In this document: piece by piece, positions 7,314-15,882 of the stretch | Numbering within the stretch: position 1 is the stretch's first letter | Layout of the letters: each line of letters begins with the position of its first letter | Source of the DNA: Acidobacteriota bacterium | GTDB lineage: Bacteria > Acidobacteriota > Vicinamibacteria > Vicinamibacterales > SCN-69-37 | Reading direction: 5' to 3' | DNA length: 54,361 bases | NCBI GenBank assembly: GCA_005799825.1 | Contig: SYFT01000025.1 | Coordinates: forward strand, 1-54,361 | The notes under the pieces: model-generated | Databases searched by the model: none | What the model was told of the DNA's origin: nothing | The model's input: the letters and a program-made list of their open reading frames with translations, nothing else | Program-made: the position numbers and the translations under genes

Positions 7314-8594
7314 CTATTCGTGCCGCAATGCCTCGATAGGATCGAGGCGCGAGGCCCGGATCGCCGGGACCATGCCGAAGAACACGCCGATGCCGGCCGA
7401 GAACCCGATGCCAATCGCGAATGACCACCAGGGCAGCGAGACTGGGAACCCCGTGATCAGGTGGACGGCCAGTCCCAGGCTGCTTCCGCACACGATGCCC
7501 AGCAGCCCTCCGGTGGAAGTCAGGAATACGGCCTCAAGCAGGAACTGCCACAAGATCTCTACTCTCCGAGCGCCCAGGGCCTTACGGACGCCGATTTCAC
7601 GGGTGCGTTCCGTCACGGTAATGGTCATGATGCTCATCACGCCGATGCCGCCGACCATCAGGGCTATTGACGAGATCACGACCAACGCCAGGAGTGTCGC
7701 TTGGCTAATTTGATCCCACAACTCCAGGATCGCGTCCTGGGTGACGAGATCGAAGTCATTGGGCTGGTCTAGGCGCAGACCATGGCGAATGCGCATGACG
7801 TTCTCGACTTCCCTGAGCGCGGTTGCGCGGTCCACGCCTTCTCGCGGCACGGCCGAGATGGTGATGCTGCGCATTTCACCCCGGCCCGCGGTGAAGGCGC
7901 GAATGCCAAACTGTTTTTGATAGGCCGTCTGGGGAATGACCACGAAGTCGTCGATGCCCAGGTTGAAACCGCCGGGGCTAGGCCGCTTGTCGGCCACACC
8001 GATGACTTCATACGCCTGCAGGCCGATGCGCACAATCTTGCCCAGGGGATCTGTGGTCGCAAACAACGCCTGCGCCGGTGTCTGTCCCAGCACGACGACC
8101 TGCCGCCGGCGTTGGACTTCCCCCGACGTGAAGAAGCGTCCCGACTCGATTCGCACCCGCGACACGTCAGCAAAACGTTCAGTGGTGCCGAACACCTGAA
8201 TCCGCTTCGACCTGAGGTTCTTGTAGTAGACGCGCTCCTGGGTCGCCTGGCCGCCGGCTCCCAGCGTCACGTCGACTATGGCGATGGAGGGAGCCTCGCG
8301 CTCAATGGCGGTAGCATCGTCCGGCGTCATGTTCGGGCGCATCAGCAGCGCCTGAAAGTCTCCGCCGGCGGCAAAGCTGAGGCCCGAGAATTTCGACAAC
8401 GTGATGGTGTCCGGCCCCAGTGACTTGATCGAGTCGCGCAGCGATTGATCGAATCCCCGAATCAGGGCGGTCATGCCGACAATCGACGTGATGCCGATGA
8501 CGATGCCCAAGACGGTCAGGGACGAGCGCATCTTGTTCCCTCGAAGCGTGTCGAAGGACATCTGGATAATTTCGTCGAACAGGCTCCAGCGCAT
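7314..8594 (-). CDS. MacB/FtsX-type ABC transporter permease (second copy)
   Basis: A 426-residue inner-membrane permease. It has an N-terminal transmembrane helix (SSLTVLGIVIGITSIVGMTA), a large periplasmic MacB_PCD region, then three C-terminal helices of the FtsX domain (LLALVVISSIALMVGGIGVM, TERTREIGVRKALGARR, LDPIEALRHE). Such proteins are mechanotransmission permeases that work with a MacB/LolD-type ATPase and an HlyD-like adaptor. It is the last gene of a four-gene minus-strand operon, 2 nt after the first permease. No ATPase is encoded nearby. Substrate unknown. Confidence 0.88.
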   Translation of the reverse strand: MRWSLFDEIIQMSFDTLRGNKMRSSLTVLGIVIGITSIVGMTALIRGFDQSLRDSIKSLGPDTITLSKFSGLSFAAGGDFQALLMRPNMTPDDATAIEREAPSIAIVDVTLGAGGQATQERVYYKNLRSKRIQVFGTTERFADVSRVRIESGRFFTSGEVQRRRQVVVLGQTPAQALFATTDPLGKIVRIGLQAYEVIGVADKRPSPGGFNLGIDDFVVIPQTAYQKQFGIRAFTAGRGEMRSITISAVPREGVDRATALREVENVMRIRHGLRLDQPNDFDLVTQDAILELWDQISQATLLALVVISSIALMVGGIGVMSIMTITVTERTREIGVRKALGARRVEILWQFLLEAVFLTSTGGLLGIVCGSSLGLAVHLITGFPVSLPWWSFAIGIGFSAGIGVFFGMVPAIRASRLDPIEALRHE

Positions 8595-8596
8595 GG

Positions 8597-9820
8597 CTAT
8601 TCCTTCCTCAGCGCTTCGATCGGGTCCAGTGATGCCGCCCGCATCGCCGGATAGAGCCCGAAGAACAGGCCGACAATGGCCGTGACCGAGATACCAAGCA
8701 TCACTGACCAGGGCTCGACGGCTGCGGGCAGGGGCGTGAACTTGCTGATGGTGAACGCCACAAGAAACCCAAGCGTCGTGCCGACGATGCCACCGCAGGT
8801 CGATAACGTGATGGACTCAGTGAGGATCTGCCACAGCACATCCCGCCGCCGCGCACCCAGCGACTTCCGTAGACCAATTTCGCGCGTCCGCTCGCTTACC
8901 ACCATCAGCATGATGTTCATGATGACAATGCCGCCGACGACCAGTGAGAGGCTGACTACGCCGATGAGGATCGCGAAAATGCCGGAGGTCACCTGGTTGT
9001 AAAGATCCAGGAACGTATCGGAAGTGACGACTCCGAAATTGTCTGGCTCGGCCGGACGCAAGCGGCGGGTCACGCGCAAGGCGACCGTGGCATCGTCCAT
9101 GGCCACTCGAACGAGCGAGGGGTCGGTCGGGAGCACGGTGAGCTGGAGGGACTGGCGGTTGCCAAACAGGCGCTGGAACGCGCCCAGCGGGATCACCGCG
9201 AATTCATCCTGCGACAGTCCAAAGAGCGAGCCCTTCTTCTCGTGGATGCCGACCACACGGAACTGGATACCGCCGAGGGTCACGAATTTCTCGAGCGGGT
9301 CGACTACGCCGAAGAGGCGGTCGGCGGCGTCCCAGCCGAGCACCGCGACGTTGCGCCTGCTGTCGAACTCGGTCGGCGTGATGACACGTCCGGCCGTGAT
9401 GAGCGTGGTGGGTAACGAGGCGAACTCTTTGGTGACGCCTTGAATCGACAGACTGTCCAGCGTTTCCCGGCGAGTTTTTGCCTCGCCGTTGCTGCCCGCG
9501 GACGCCATGACGAGGCGAATCCGGTCGCTGGCCTTCCGGACGGCCTCGGCATCCTCGGTCGTGACTCGGGGATTGCCCTGCGCGCGTAGTTGCTCATCTT
9601 CCGATCGGGTCGGACCCGTGCGCTGCACCGAGAACGAATCCGCTCCGATGCGCGAGGTGATCGCTCCCGAGACCGAGGCATTCAGTCCCTGGATCAGGGA
9701 GACCACGGCGATGATCGAAGACACCGCTACGATGTTGCCCAACATGGTGAGGAACGAACGGAGTTTGTTCGACCAGATCGCCGCGAGGGCGATGCCGGTG
9801 GCCTCAAAGAACTGCTGCAT
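8597..9820 (-). CDS. MacB/FtsX-type ABC transporter permease (first copy)
   Basis: A 407-residue permease with the same design as its neighbour: an N-terminal helix (MLGNIVAVSSIIAVVSLIQG), a MacB-like periplasmic domain, and the FtsX C-terminal unit (SLVVGGIVIMNIMLMVVSER, TREIGLRKSLGARRRDVLWQ, SLDPIEALRKE). It follows the adaptor gene by 4 nt. Two diverged permeases could form a heterodimer; in MacB the permease is a homodimer fused to its own ATPase. The partner ATPase must be encoded elsewhere. Confidence 0.88.
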   Translation of the reverse strand: MQQFFEATGIALAAIWSNKLRSFLTMLGNIVAVSSIIAVVSLIQGLNASVSGAITSRIGADSFSVQRTGPTRSEDEQLRAQGNPRVTTEDAEAVRKASDRIRLVMASAGSNGEAKTRRETLDSLSIQGVTKEFASLPTTLITAGRVITPTEFDSRRNVAVLGWDAADRLFGVVDPLEKFVTLGGIQFRVVGIHEKKGSLFGLSQDEFAVIPLGAFQRLFGNRQSLQLTVLPTDPSLVRVAMDDATVALRVTRRLRPAEPDNFGVVTSDTFLDLYNQVTSGIFAILIGVVSLSLVVGGIVIMNIMLMVVSERTREIGLRKSLGARRRDVLWQILTESITLSTCGGIVGTTLGFLVAFTISKFTPLPAAVEPWSVMLGISVTAIVGLFFGLYPAMRAASLDPIEALRKE

Positions 9821-9824
9821 CGCG

Positions 9825-11162
9825 CTACTTGCCGGTCGAGTTGGTGAAGGCGGTCGTCATCTTGACCGCATCGCCGTCCTTGAGTGATCGCACCGACGTG
9901 AAGGGGCCCGTGATGACTTCGTCGCCTTCCTTCAGACCACTCAGGACCTCAAAAAATTTTTCACCCGTGATACCGGACTTGATCGGCGTGAAGACGGCCT
10001 TGCCGGCGGCGACGACAAATGCGCCTTCAATTTCCTTCCGGGTCTGCCCGGGCTGGAGCTCGGCTGTCACGGTGGCGCGCTTTGAAGGGGCCCGCCCCTG
10101 GGTCGGCGCTGCCCGAACAAGGCTGCCATCGGCGTTGACCACCATCTCGCGGACCGTGGTGGCCTGGATGGGAATCGACACGGCCTTCTGCCGCGTCGCC
10201 GTGGTGATGACCGCCGTGCACGTAAAACCAGGACGCACGTCAGGCACCGTGCCTTCAAGCGTCACGACGACCTTGAAGTTCGTGGCACGCGTGGCGCTCC
10301 CAGCGCCGGCGGCCTGGATGGCGCTGTTGCCTACTTCGGTGACCTTGCCCACGAACGTCGTGTCAGGGAAGGCATCGATCGTCACAGCGGCCGGCTGGCC
10401 AAGCTTGATAAACGGGATATCTGTTTCGTCCACTTCAACTTCCGTCTCGATCACGGACAGGTCAGCAATCGTCAGCAACACCGTGCCGGCATTGTTCATG
10501 GTGCCAACGACCACCGTTTCTCCTTCTTCAATATTGCGACGGGTCACGATGCCGGCGATGGGAGACACGAGGCGCACCTTGTTCAGATCGAACTGCGCGT
10601 TCTCCACGTTCGCCTCTTCCTGCCTGATACGCGTCTCCTGTGTCTTCACGGACTGCTCGCGCTGCGCGAGATCCGACAGCCGCAGCTTGACGTCGTTTTC
10701 CGCGCGGTCGACCGTTTCTCGCGGCGTGAGGCCGGCCTTGATCAGCTCCTTCTGGCGTTCCAGGTTGCCCTGTGCCTGTTTGAGATTGGTGCGTGCGTTG
10801 TCGACGCTGGCCCGCGTTTCGGCGAGTTGAGACTGCGCGGCGGCGAGGCTAGCGCCGGTCCGGTTTACCTGCGTCTGAAGGTTACGCGGGTCAATCTGCA
10901 GCAGGAACTGGCCCGCCTGGACCTGGTCGCCCTCATTGACGGCCAACCCGACGACCTTGCCCATCGTCTCGGCGCTCACGTTCACGGATCGCTGCGGGCG
11001 AATCTTTCCGCTCGCCGACACGATCGCCTCCAGATCGCGCAACGCGATCTTCTCGACGTTCACGTCCACGCCGGTCGTGCGCCTGAAATTCAGGTTGGCG
11101 TACACAACAGCGCCGATGACGACAATGAGGAGGACGCCGATGATCACTTTTTTTCGATACAT
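9825..11162 (-). CDS. HlyD/MacA-type periplasmic adaptor subunit
   Basis: The 445-residue adaptor starts with one membrane anchor (MYRKKVIIGVLLIVVIGAVV). It then has a split biotinyl-lipoyl domain (VVGLAVNEGDQVQAGQFLLQ and SPIAGIVTRRNIEEGETV), a coiled-coil hairpin between them, and beta-barrel and membrane-proximal domains. Such proteins bridge MacB-like permeases to an outer-membrane channel. The ATG at 11162 was chosen because the anchor begins there; the frame runs open to 11294 with non-protein-like sequence. It starts 2 nt after the Yip1-type gene, so translation is probably coupled. Confidence 0.9.
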   Translation of the reverse strand: MYRKKVIIGVLLIVVIGAVVYANLNFRRTTGVDVNVEKIALRDLEAIVSASGKIRPQRSVNVSAETMGKVVGLAVNEGDQVQAGQFLLQIDPRNLQTQVNRTGASLAAAQSQLAETRASVDNARTNLKQAQGNLERQKELIKAGLTPRETVDRAENDVKLRLSDLAQREQSVKTQETRIRQEEANVENAQFDLNKVRLVSPIAGIVTRRNIEEGETVVVGTMNNAGTVLLTIADLSVIETEVEVDETDIPFIKLGQPAAVTIDAFPDTTFVGKVTEVGNSAIQAAGAGSATRATNFKVVVTLEGTVPDVRPGFTCTAVITTATRQKAVSIPIQATTVREMVVNADGSLVRAAPTQGRAPSKRATVTAELQPGQTRKEIEGAFVVAAGKAVFTPIKSGITGEKFFEVLSGLKEGDEVITGPFTSVRSLKDGDAVKMTTAFTNSTGK

Positions 11163-11164
11163 TT

Positions 11165-11905
11165 TTACCCTGCGGTGTAGGACGCGATTACGAGGAGGAT
11201 CACGCCGTATACAATGAAGAGGCCCGTCGCGATACTGCTGGTTTTCTTCCGGTAGAGTGCGGCGAGGCCGATGGCCAGCACTACCACCCACCAAATCACA
11301 AAGAGGTCGATGCCCGCGAGGAACTTCGCGAGGAAGCTGGTGTCGTCCAGCATCGGCAGGAGCGCGCCCAGGGTCGCAATGCTGGTGCTCGTGATGCCCT
11401 GGGCGTACATGATCGGTGCCGAGACGATGGCGCCCAACGCCGAGACTGACTGCGAGTGCACGACCACCGCCATCACATGTTTGAACGACGCAGCGCCGCC
11501 CATGATCGTGTTAAAGGCCACCCACAGCAGCACAGTCGTGATCACAGCCCCGAACGGGATGGCGACGAACATGAGGACGATCGACGAGTAGGCTCCCAGG
11601 TTGGACTGCGAGCGCTGCTCCATCTGCTGGTACATTTCGTCGTTCACCACCATACCAAAGCGCTCCATCTGCTGTACCTGCAGGTCGAGCGCCGCCGCAC
11701 GGCCGCGTTCAGTCAACTGCGGCAGTCCCTGAGCCAGACCCAGTAGCAGCGACACAAGGAAGAGCATGCCGGCGACTTTCGGCACCCGTGCCACGTGCTC
11801 AAACGTCACATCCGGCGATGTGATGACACCGACCGCCCTCGACAGCAGGTTTGGAATGGGACCGGGATTCGAGGTAGCAGCAGCGGCGGTGGTCGCGTCG
11901 GACAT
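11165..11905 (-). CDS. Yip1-domain integral membrane protein
   Basis: Starting at the ATG at 11905, the product is 246 residues with a short Ala/Thr-rich N-terminus and about five hydrophobic helices (VAGMLFLVSLLLGLAQGL, VLMFVAIPFGAVITTVLLWV, FVIWWVVVLAIGLAALY, GLFIVYGVILLVIAS). The central NTIMGGAASFKHVMAVVVHS pattern is typical of bacterial Yip1-domain proteins, whose function is poorly known. It leads the operon with the adaptor and two permeases, so it may assist that transporter; this is inference. The longer open frame to 12217 is Arg/Pro-rich and unlikely to be translated. Confidence 0.75.
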   Translation of the reverse strand: MSDATTAAAATSNPGPIPNLLSRAVGVITSPDVTFEHVARVPKVAGMLFLVSLLLGLAQGLPQLTERGRAAALDLQVQQMERFGMVVNDEMYQQMEQRSQSNLGAYSSIVLMFVAIPFGAVITTVLLWVAFNTIMGGAASFKHVMAVVVHSQSVSALGAIVSAPIMYAQGITSTSIATLGALLPMLDDTSFLAKFLAGIDLFVIWWVVVLAIGLAALYRKKTSSIATGLFIVYGVILLVIASYTAG

Positions 11906-12000
11906 GGTTGCGGTCTCTTCGGCGTGATCCCGCCGCGTGGAGTAGCCACGTAGTGTATCTCGTGCACGGTATACGGCGCGGCCCGCGCGTGGGTTCCTGA

Positions 12001-12006
12001 TAGGCT
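12001..12006 (+). promoter_or_regulatory. -10 box TAGGCT before the outer-membrane protein gene
   Basis: TAGGCT ends 6 bp before the ATG at 12013, with no ribosome-binding site in between, which fits a leaderless transcript. The -35 is not obvious. Confidence 0.35.
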
Positions 12007-12012
12007 CGACCC

Positions 12013-13002
12013 ATGCGTCAAATCCTGGTTTCACTCTTCGGGTGTCTCGTCCTGGTCGCGGCGATCCCGATGGCCTCGACCGCCCAACAGACGTTTGAGG
12101 TGGTGGGGAGCCGCGCCCTCGGCATGGGCGGAGCTTTCGTTGCCGTGGCCGACGACCCGACCGCGGTCTTCTGGAACCCGGCTGGCCTCGCCAGCGGCCA
12201 GCCGGCCGGAGCGACAATAGAGTGGGTCCGCTTTCGAAATGGTGATCGAAAAGGGGCTGCGGCGGCCGGCCCGTGGCAGCGTTCGGCCAAGTTTGTCAGT
12301 TTGGGCACTTGGCCAATCGGATTGAGTTACGCCGATTTTGACGAGACCGTTTTGGTAGCCGACACGGCCGCAGGCGGCCTGCTTGCCCGCCGGTTCTCGA
12401 CCCGTCATTACGGTGCCACGCTGCTCCAGACGCTGACTGAGGGGCTGGTGGTGGGCACGACCCTGAAGTACATCCGGGGAACCCTGGCCTCTGGTCCGGC
12501 CACTGGGGCGAACGCCGGCGAGGCTCTGGGCGCGGCCCCGACCCCGGCCCAGACCGGCGACTCCAAAGGGGTCTTTGACGTGGACACCTCCGTGATGTTT
12601 GATGCCCGGGTATTCCGGGTGGGCTGGACGATGAGGAATCTGCGATCTCCCAGATTTGAAGAACCCTCAGGAAGTGCGATCGAGCTTAAAAGGCGGTCCA
12701 GAATCGGCCTTGCAGTGCTGCCCGCTGATGGCCTGATTTTTGCTGTGGACCTTGATCTGAATACGGCCGATCTCCCGGGTGGACCGAGTCGGATGGTGGC
12801 AGTGGGGGCCGAGCACATGCTCGGGTCGCGTCTGGCCGTCCGGGGCGGGGCACGCTGGAATCTTGAGGGTGCCCGCGCGGCGGTGGGTTCGCTTGGGGCG
12901 AGTTTCGCGTTACGGCCGGGGGCGTGGCTGGATGGCCACGTGACGCACGGGCGGGCGCAGGGAGAGCGAGGGTTCGGTCTGGCACTGCGGGCCGGATGGT
13001 AA
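12013..13002 (+). CDS. Outer-membrane beta-barrel protein, PorV/TraF-like
   Basis: The 329-residue protein has a signal peptide (MRQILVSLFGCLVLVAAIPM, likely cut after ASTA). It then has the family hallmark near the mature N-terminus: SRALGMGGAFVAVADDPTAV followed by FWNPAGLA. The rest is rich in alternating beta-strand patterns and ends in a C-terminal aromatic residue (ALRAGW), typical of FadL/PorV-like barrels. It lies 64 bp before pilB on the same strand. A role as lipid or surface-protein carrier, or as a pilus accessory, is possible but not shown. Confidence 0.72.
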   Translation: MRQILVSLFGCLVLVAAIPMASTAQQTFEVVGSRALGMGGAFVAVADDPTAVFWNPAGLASGQPAGATIEWVRFRNGDRKGAAAAGPWQRSAKFVSLGTWPIGLSYADFDETVLVADTAAGGLLARRFSTRHYGATLLQTLTEGLVVGTTLKYIRGTLASGPATGANAGEALGAAPTPAQTGDSKGVFDVDTSVMFDARVFRVGWTMRNLRSPRFEEPSGSAIELKRRSRIGLAVLPADGLIFAVDLDLNTADLPGGPSRMVAVGAEHMLGSRLAVRGGARWNLEGARAAVGSLGASFALRPGAWLDGHVTHGRAQGERGFGLALRAGW

Positions 13003-13066
13003 GACCCGGACAACGGCCGTGTGACGGGCGCGCGACGCGCCCATTGGGATTGGGAATCAGGGGGGC

Positions 13067-14809
13067 ATGGCCGTACGTCTGGGTGAACTGCTGCTGCGCG
13101 AAAAGCGCATCACGCCCGTCCAACTGCAGGAGGCGCTGGCGCGTCAGCGCTCCAACGGTGGACGGCTGGGCCTGAGCCTCGTCAAGCTGGGCCTTGTCAA
13201 AGACGATGAGATTACGCAGGTTCTAAGCCGTCAGTACGGCGTGCCGGCGATCGCGCTCGGCAGTTTCGAGCTGGATCAGGCGGTCGTGCGGCTCGTGCCG
13301 GTTGAAACCGCCATCAAGTACTTGGTCATTCCGGTCGCCCGCTCCGGCACCGCGCTGACGCTGGCGATGGCGGACCCCACCAACGTCTTCGCCATGGACG
13401 ACATCAAGTTCATGACCGGGCTCCAGATCGAGCCGGTGGTGGCGTCGGAAATGGCCCTGCGCGAATCCATTGCGCGTTATTACGGCCGCGGCACGTCAAC
13501 CGAAGGTGCGACCGCCTCCAGCGAGGCCGTGACACGTGCGCTCGAAGCCCTCAACGGCGAAGATGGCCTGGAGGTTGTGGGGCACGCCGATTCCAGCGAC
13601 GCCAGCACCCTCGAAGGGCATGAAGCGCCCGTCATCCGGCTGGTCAATGCGTTGATGCTGTCGGCGATCCACCGCGGCGCGAGCGATATTCACCTCGAGC
13701 CGTACGAACGCGAAATGCGGATCCGGTTCCGCATCGACGGCGTCTTGCAGCCCGTGCTGGCGCCGGCGTTGAAATATCGCGACGCCATCACGTCGCGCCT
13801 GAAAATCATGGCGCAACTCGACATCGCCGAAAAGCGCCTGCCACAGGACGGGCGCATCAAGGCGAGATTCAACGATCAGGGCGTGCCCGGGGAACAACTG
13901 GTCCGCGAGATCGATTTTCGCGTGTCGTGCCTGCCCACCTTGTTCGGCGAAAAGATCGTGCTGCGCCTGCTCGACCGCCAGCAACTGCGCCTGGAAATGA
14001 CGCAATTGGGCTTCGAGGCCAGCGCGCTCGCACGATTTTCCGCCGCGATACGCCGGCCATGGGGGCTCGTCCTGGTGACCGGCCCGACGGGCAGCGGCAA
14101 AACCAACACGCTGTACTCGGCGATCTCGCAGCTCAATCAACCCGGCGTCAACATCATGACCGCCGAGGACCCGGTGGAGTTCAACCTGGCCGGCATCAAC
14201 CAGGTGCAGGTGCGCGACGGGATCGGCCTCACATTCGCGACGGCCCTCCGCTCGTTTCTGCGGCAGGATCCCAACGTCCTGCTCATCGGCGAAATCCGCG
14301 ACGCGGAGACGGCGGCGATCGCCGTCAAGGCCGCGCTCACCGGCCACATGGTTTTGTCCACCCTGCACACCAACGACGCGCCCAGCACCGTCGGGCGTCT
14401 GATCAACATGGGCGTAGACCCGTTCCTTGTGGCCAGTTCACTGCAGCTCATCGTGGCCCAGCGGCTGGTGCGGCGCATCTGCGAACACTGCCGGGAGGCG
14501 GACACCCTGCAACCTGGGTTCCTGATTGAAGCAGGGTTTGCACCAGAGGAGGTGTCCACCCTGGTGGTCCAACACGGCCGGGGCTGCTCACGATGCGGCG
14601 GCACGGGCTACAAGGGACGCGTGGGCCTGTTCGAAGTCATGTCGTCTTCGGAAGTCATACGGCGACTGATTTTTGAGGCTGCTCCGGTCTCGGAGCTTCG
14701 GCGGCAGGCGATGGACGAAGGCATGGTGACGCTGCGGCAGTGCGGGTTGCAGATGGTGCGCCAGGGCTTGACGACCTTGGATGACGTAATCCGGGAGACG
14801 GTCGTGTGA
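13067..14809 (+). CDS. pilB: Type IV pilus assembly ATPase PilB
   Basis: PilB is the hexameric cytoplasmic motor that drives pilus extension. The 580-residue protein has an N-terminal MshEN domain (RLGELLLREKRITPVQLQEA, then GRLGLSLVKLGLV), a motif known in MshE to bind cyclic di-GMP. The GspE/PilB core follows: GASDIHLEPYE, Walker A GPTGSGKTN near residue 340, RQDPNVLLIGEIRDAETA, and HMVLSTLHTNDA. A four-cysteine zinc site is present (CEHC...CSRC). It overlaps pilT at TGATG. Confidence 0.96.
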   Translation: MAVRLGELLLREKRITPVQLQEALARQRSNGGRLGLSLVKLGLVKDDEITQVLSRQYGVPAIALGSFELDQAVVRLVPVETAIKYLVIPVARSGTALTLAMADPTNVFAMDDIKFMTGLQIEPVVASEMALRESIARYYGRGTSTEGATASSEAVTRALEALNGEDGLEVVGHADSSDASTLEGHEAPVIRLVNALMLSAIHRGASDIHLEPYEREMRIRFRIDGVLQPVLAPALKYRDAITSRLKIMAQLDIAEKRLPQDGRIKARFNDQGVPGEQLVREIDFRVSCLPTLFGEKIVLRLLDRQQLRLEMTQLGFEASALARFSAAIRRPWGLVLVTGPTGSGKTNTLYSAISQLNQPGVNIMTAEDPVEFNLAGINQVQVRDGIGLTFATALRSFLRQDPNVLLIGEIRDAETAAIAVKAALTGHMVLSTLHTNDAPSTVGRLINMGVDPFLVASSLQLIVAQRLVRRICEHCREADTLQPGFLIEAGFAPEEVSTLVVQHGRGCSRCGGTGYKGRVGLFEVMSSSEVIRRLIFEAAPVSELRRQAMDEGMVTLRQCGLQMVRQGLTTLDDVIRETVV

Positions 14810-15882
14810 TGACCTTGCCTGATTTGTTGACGACCACGCTGTCACTTGGGGGGTCGGACCTCCACTTGTCAGTGGACAGCCCGCCGCAGGTGCGCGTGAA
14901 TAGCTTGCTCCAACGGCTCCCGGAACCGGTGTTGACGCCAGAAGTGACGCAGTCGCTGGTGTACTCGGTGCTGACCGATGCGCAAAAAAAAATTTTTGAG
15001 GAAAACTGGGAACAGGATCTCGCATTCGGCCTAAAAGGCGTCGGTCGGTTTCGATGCAACGTGTTCCGTCAGAAGGGCGCCGTGGGCGCAGTATTCCGGT
15101 TGATACCCGAGCGCGTTCCGACGCTTGAGGACCTCGGCCTGCCAGCGGTGCTGGCGCAGCTGGCCGACCGGCCCCGCGGACTTGTGCTTGTGACCGGACC
15201 GACCGGGTGCGGCAAGTCCACCACACTCGCGGCCATGGTCGATCGCATCAATGCCTCGCGTGCGGCTCACATCATCACGGTCGAAGACCCGATCGAGTAC
15301 TTGCACGAGCACAAGATGGCGCTGGTGAATCAGCGTGAGTTGCACGCCGATACGAAGTCGTTTGCCAACGCCCTGCGCGGCGCGCTGCGAGAAGACCCCG
15401 ACGTGGTCCTGGTCGGCGAAATGCGAGACCTGGAAACCATGACGTCGGCGCTGCGACTGGCCGAAACGGGGCATCTCACGCTCGCGACGCTCCACACCAA
15501 CTCGGCCGCCCAGACCATGACCAGAATCATCGACGCCTTTCCGGCAGAGCAACAGGGGCAAATTCGTGCGCAGCTTTCGCTGGTCCTCGAAGGCATCGTG
15601 TGCCAGGCGCTGCTCCCCAAGGCGAATGGCACGGGCCGGGCAGCGGCGCTCGAAATTCTGGTGGCGACACCGGCCATCCGAAACCTGATCCGCGAGGACA
15701 AGGTCCACCAAATCTACTCGACCATGCAGTCGGGACAGGACAAGTTCAATATGCAGACCATGAACCAGGCGTTGGCGAAACTGATGATGAGCCGGGTGGT
15801 CTCACGTGAGACCGGCCTGGCCGCGTCATCGAATCGGCAAGAACTGCTGCAGATCCTCGAACGCGGACGGGAGAAGGTATGA
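14809..15882 (+). CDS. pilT: Type IV pilus retraction ATPase PilT
   Basis: PilT powers pilus retraction and twitching. The 357-residue product has the PAS-like N-domain, Walker A GPTGCGKST at residues ~130-138, the Walker B region REDPDVVLVGEMRDLET, the His box TGHLTLATLHTNSA, and the diagnostic AIRNLIRE motif near the C-terminus, which separates PilT from PilB. I choose the ATG at 14809 (TGATG overlap with pilB); a GTG one codon earlier is possible. It overlaps pilC by 4 nt (ATGA). Confidence 0.96.
   Translation: MTLPDLLTTTLSLGGSDLHLSVDSPPQVRVNSLLQRLPEPVLTPEVTQSLVYSVLTDAQKKIFEENWEQDLAFGLKGVGRFRCNVFRQKGAVGAVFRLIPERVPTLEDLGLPAVLAQLADRPRGLVLVTGPTGCGKSTTLAAMVDRINASRAAHIITVEDPIEYLHEHKMALVNQRELHADTKSFANALRGALREDPDVVLVGEMRDLETMTSALRLAETGHLTLATLHTNSAAQTMTRIIDAFPAEQQGQIRAQLSLVLEGIVCQALLPKANGTGRAAALEILVATPAIRNLIREDKVHQIYSTMQSGQDKFNMQTMNQALAKLMMSRVVSRETGLAASSNRQELLQILERGREKV

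Noticed and set aside
9829-10830. 333-codon plus-strand frame opposite the HlyD-type adaptor
   Set aside because: Shadow of the adaptor gene; Ser/Val/Thr-rich sequence with no domain and no ribosome-binding site.
13496-14368. 290-codon minus-strand frame within pilB
   Set aside because: Antisense shadow; His/Asp/Arg-rich sequence typical of reverse-frame reading.
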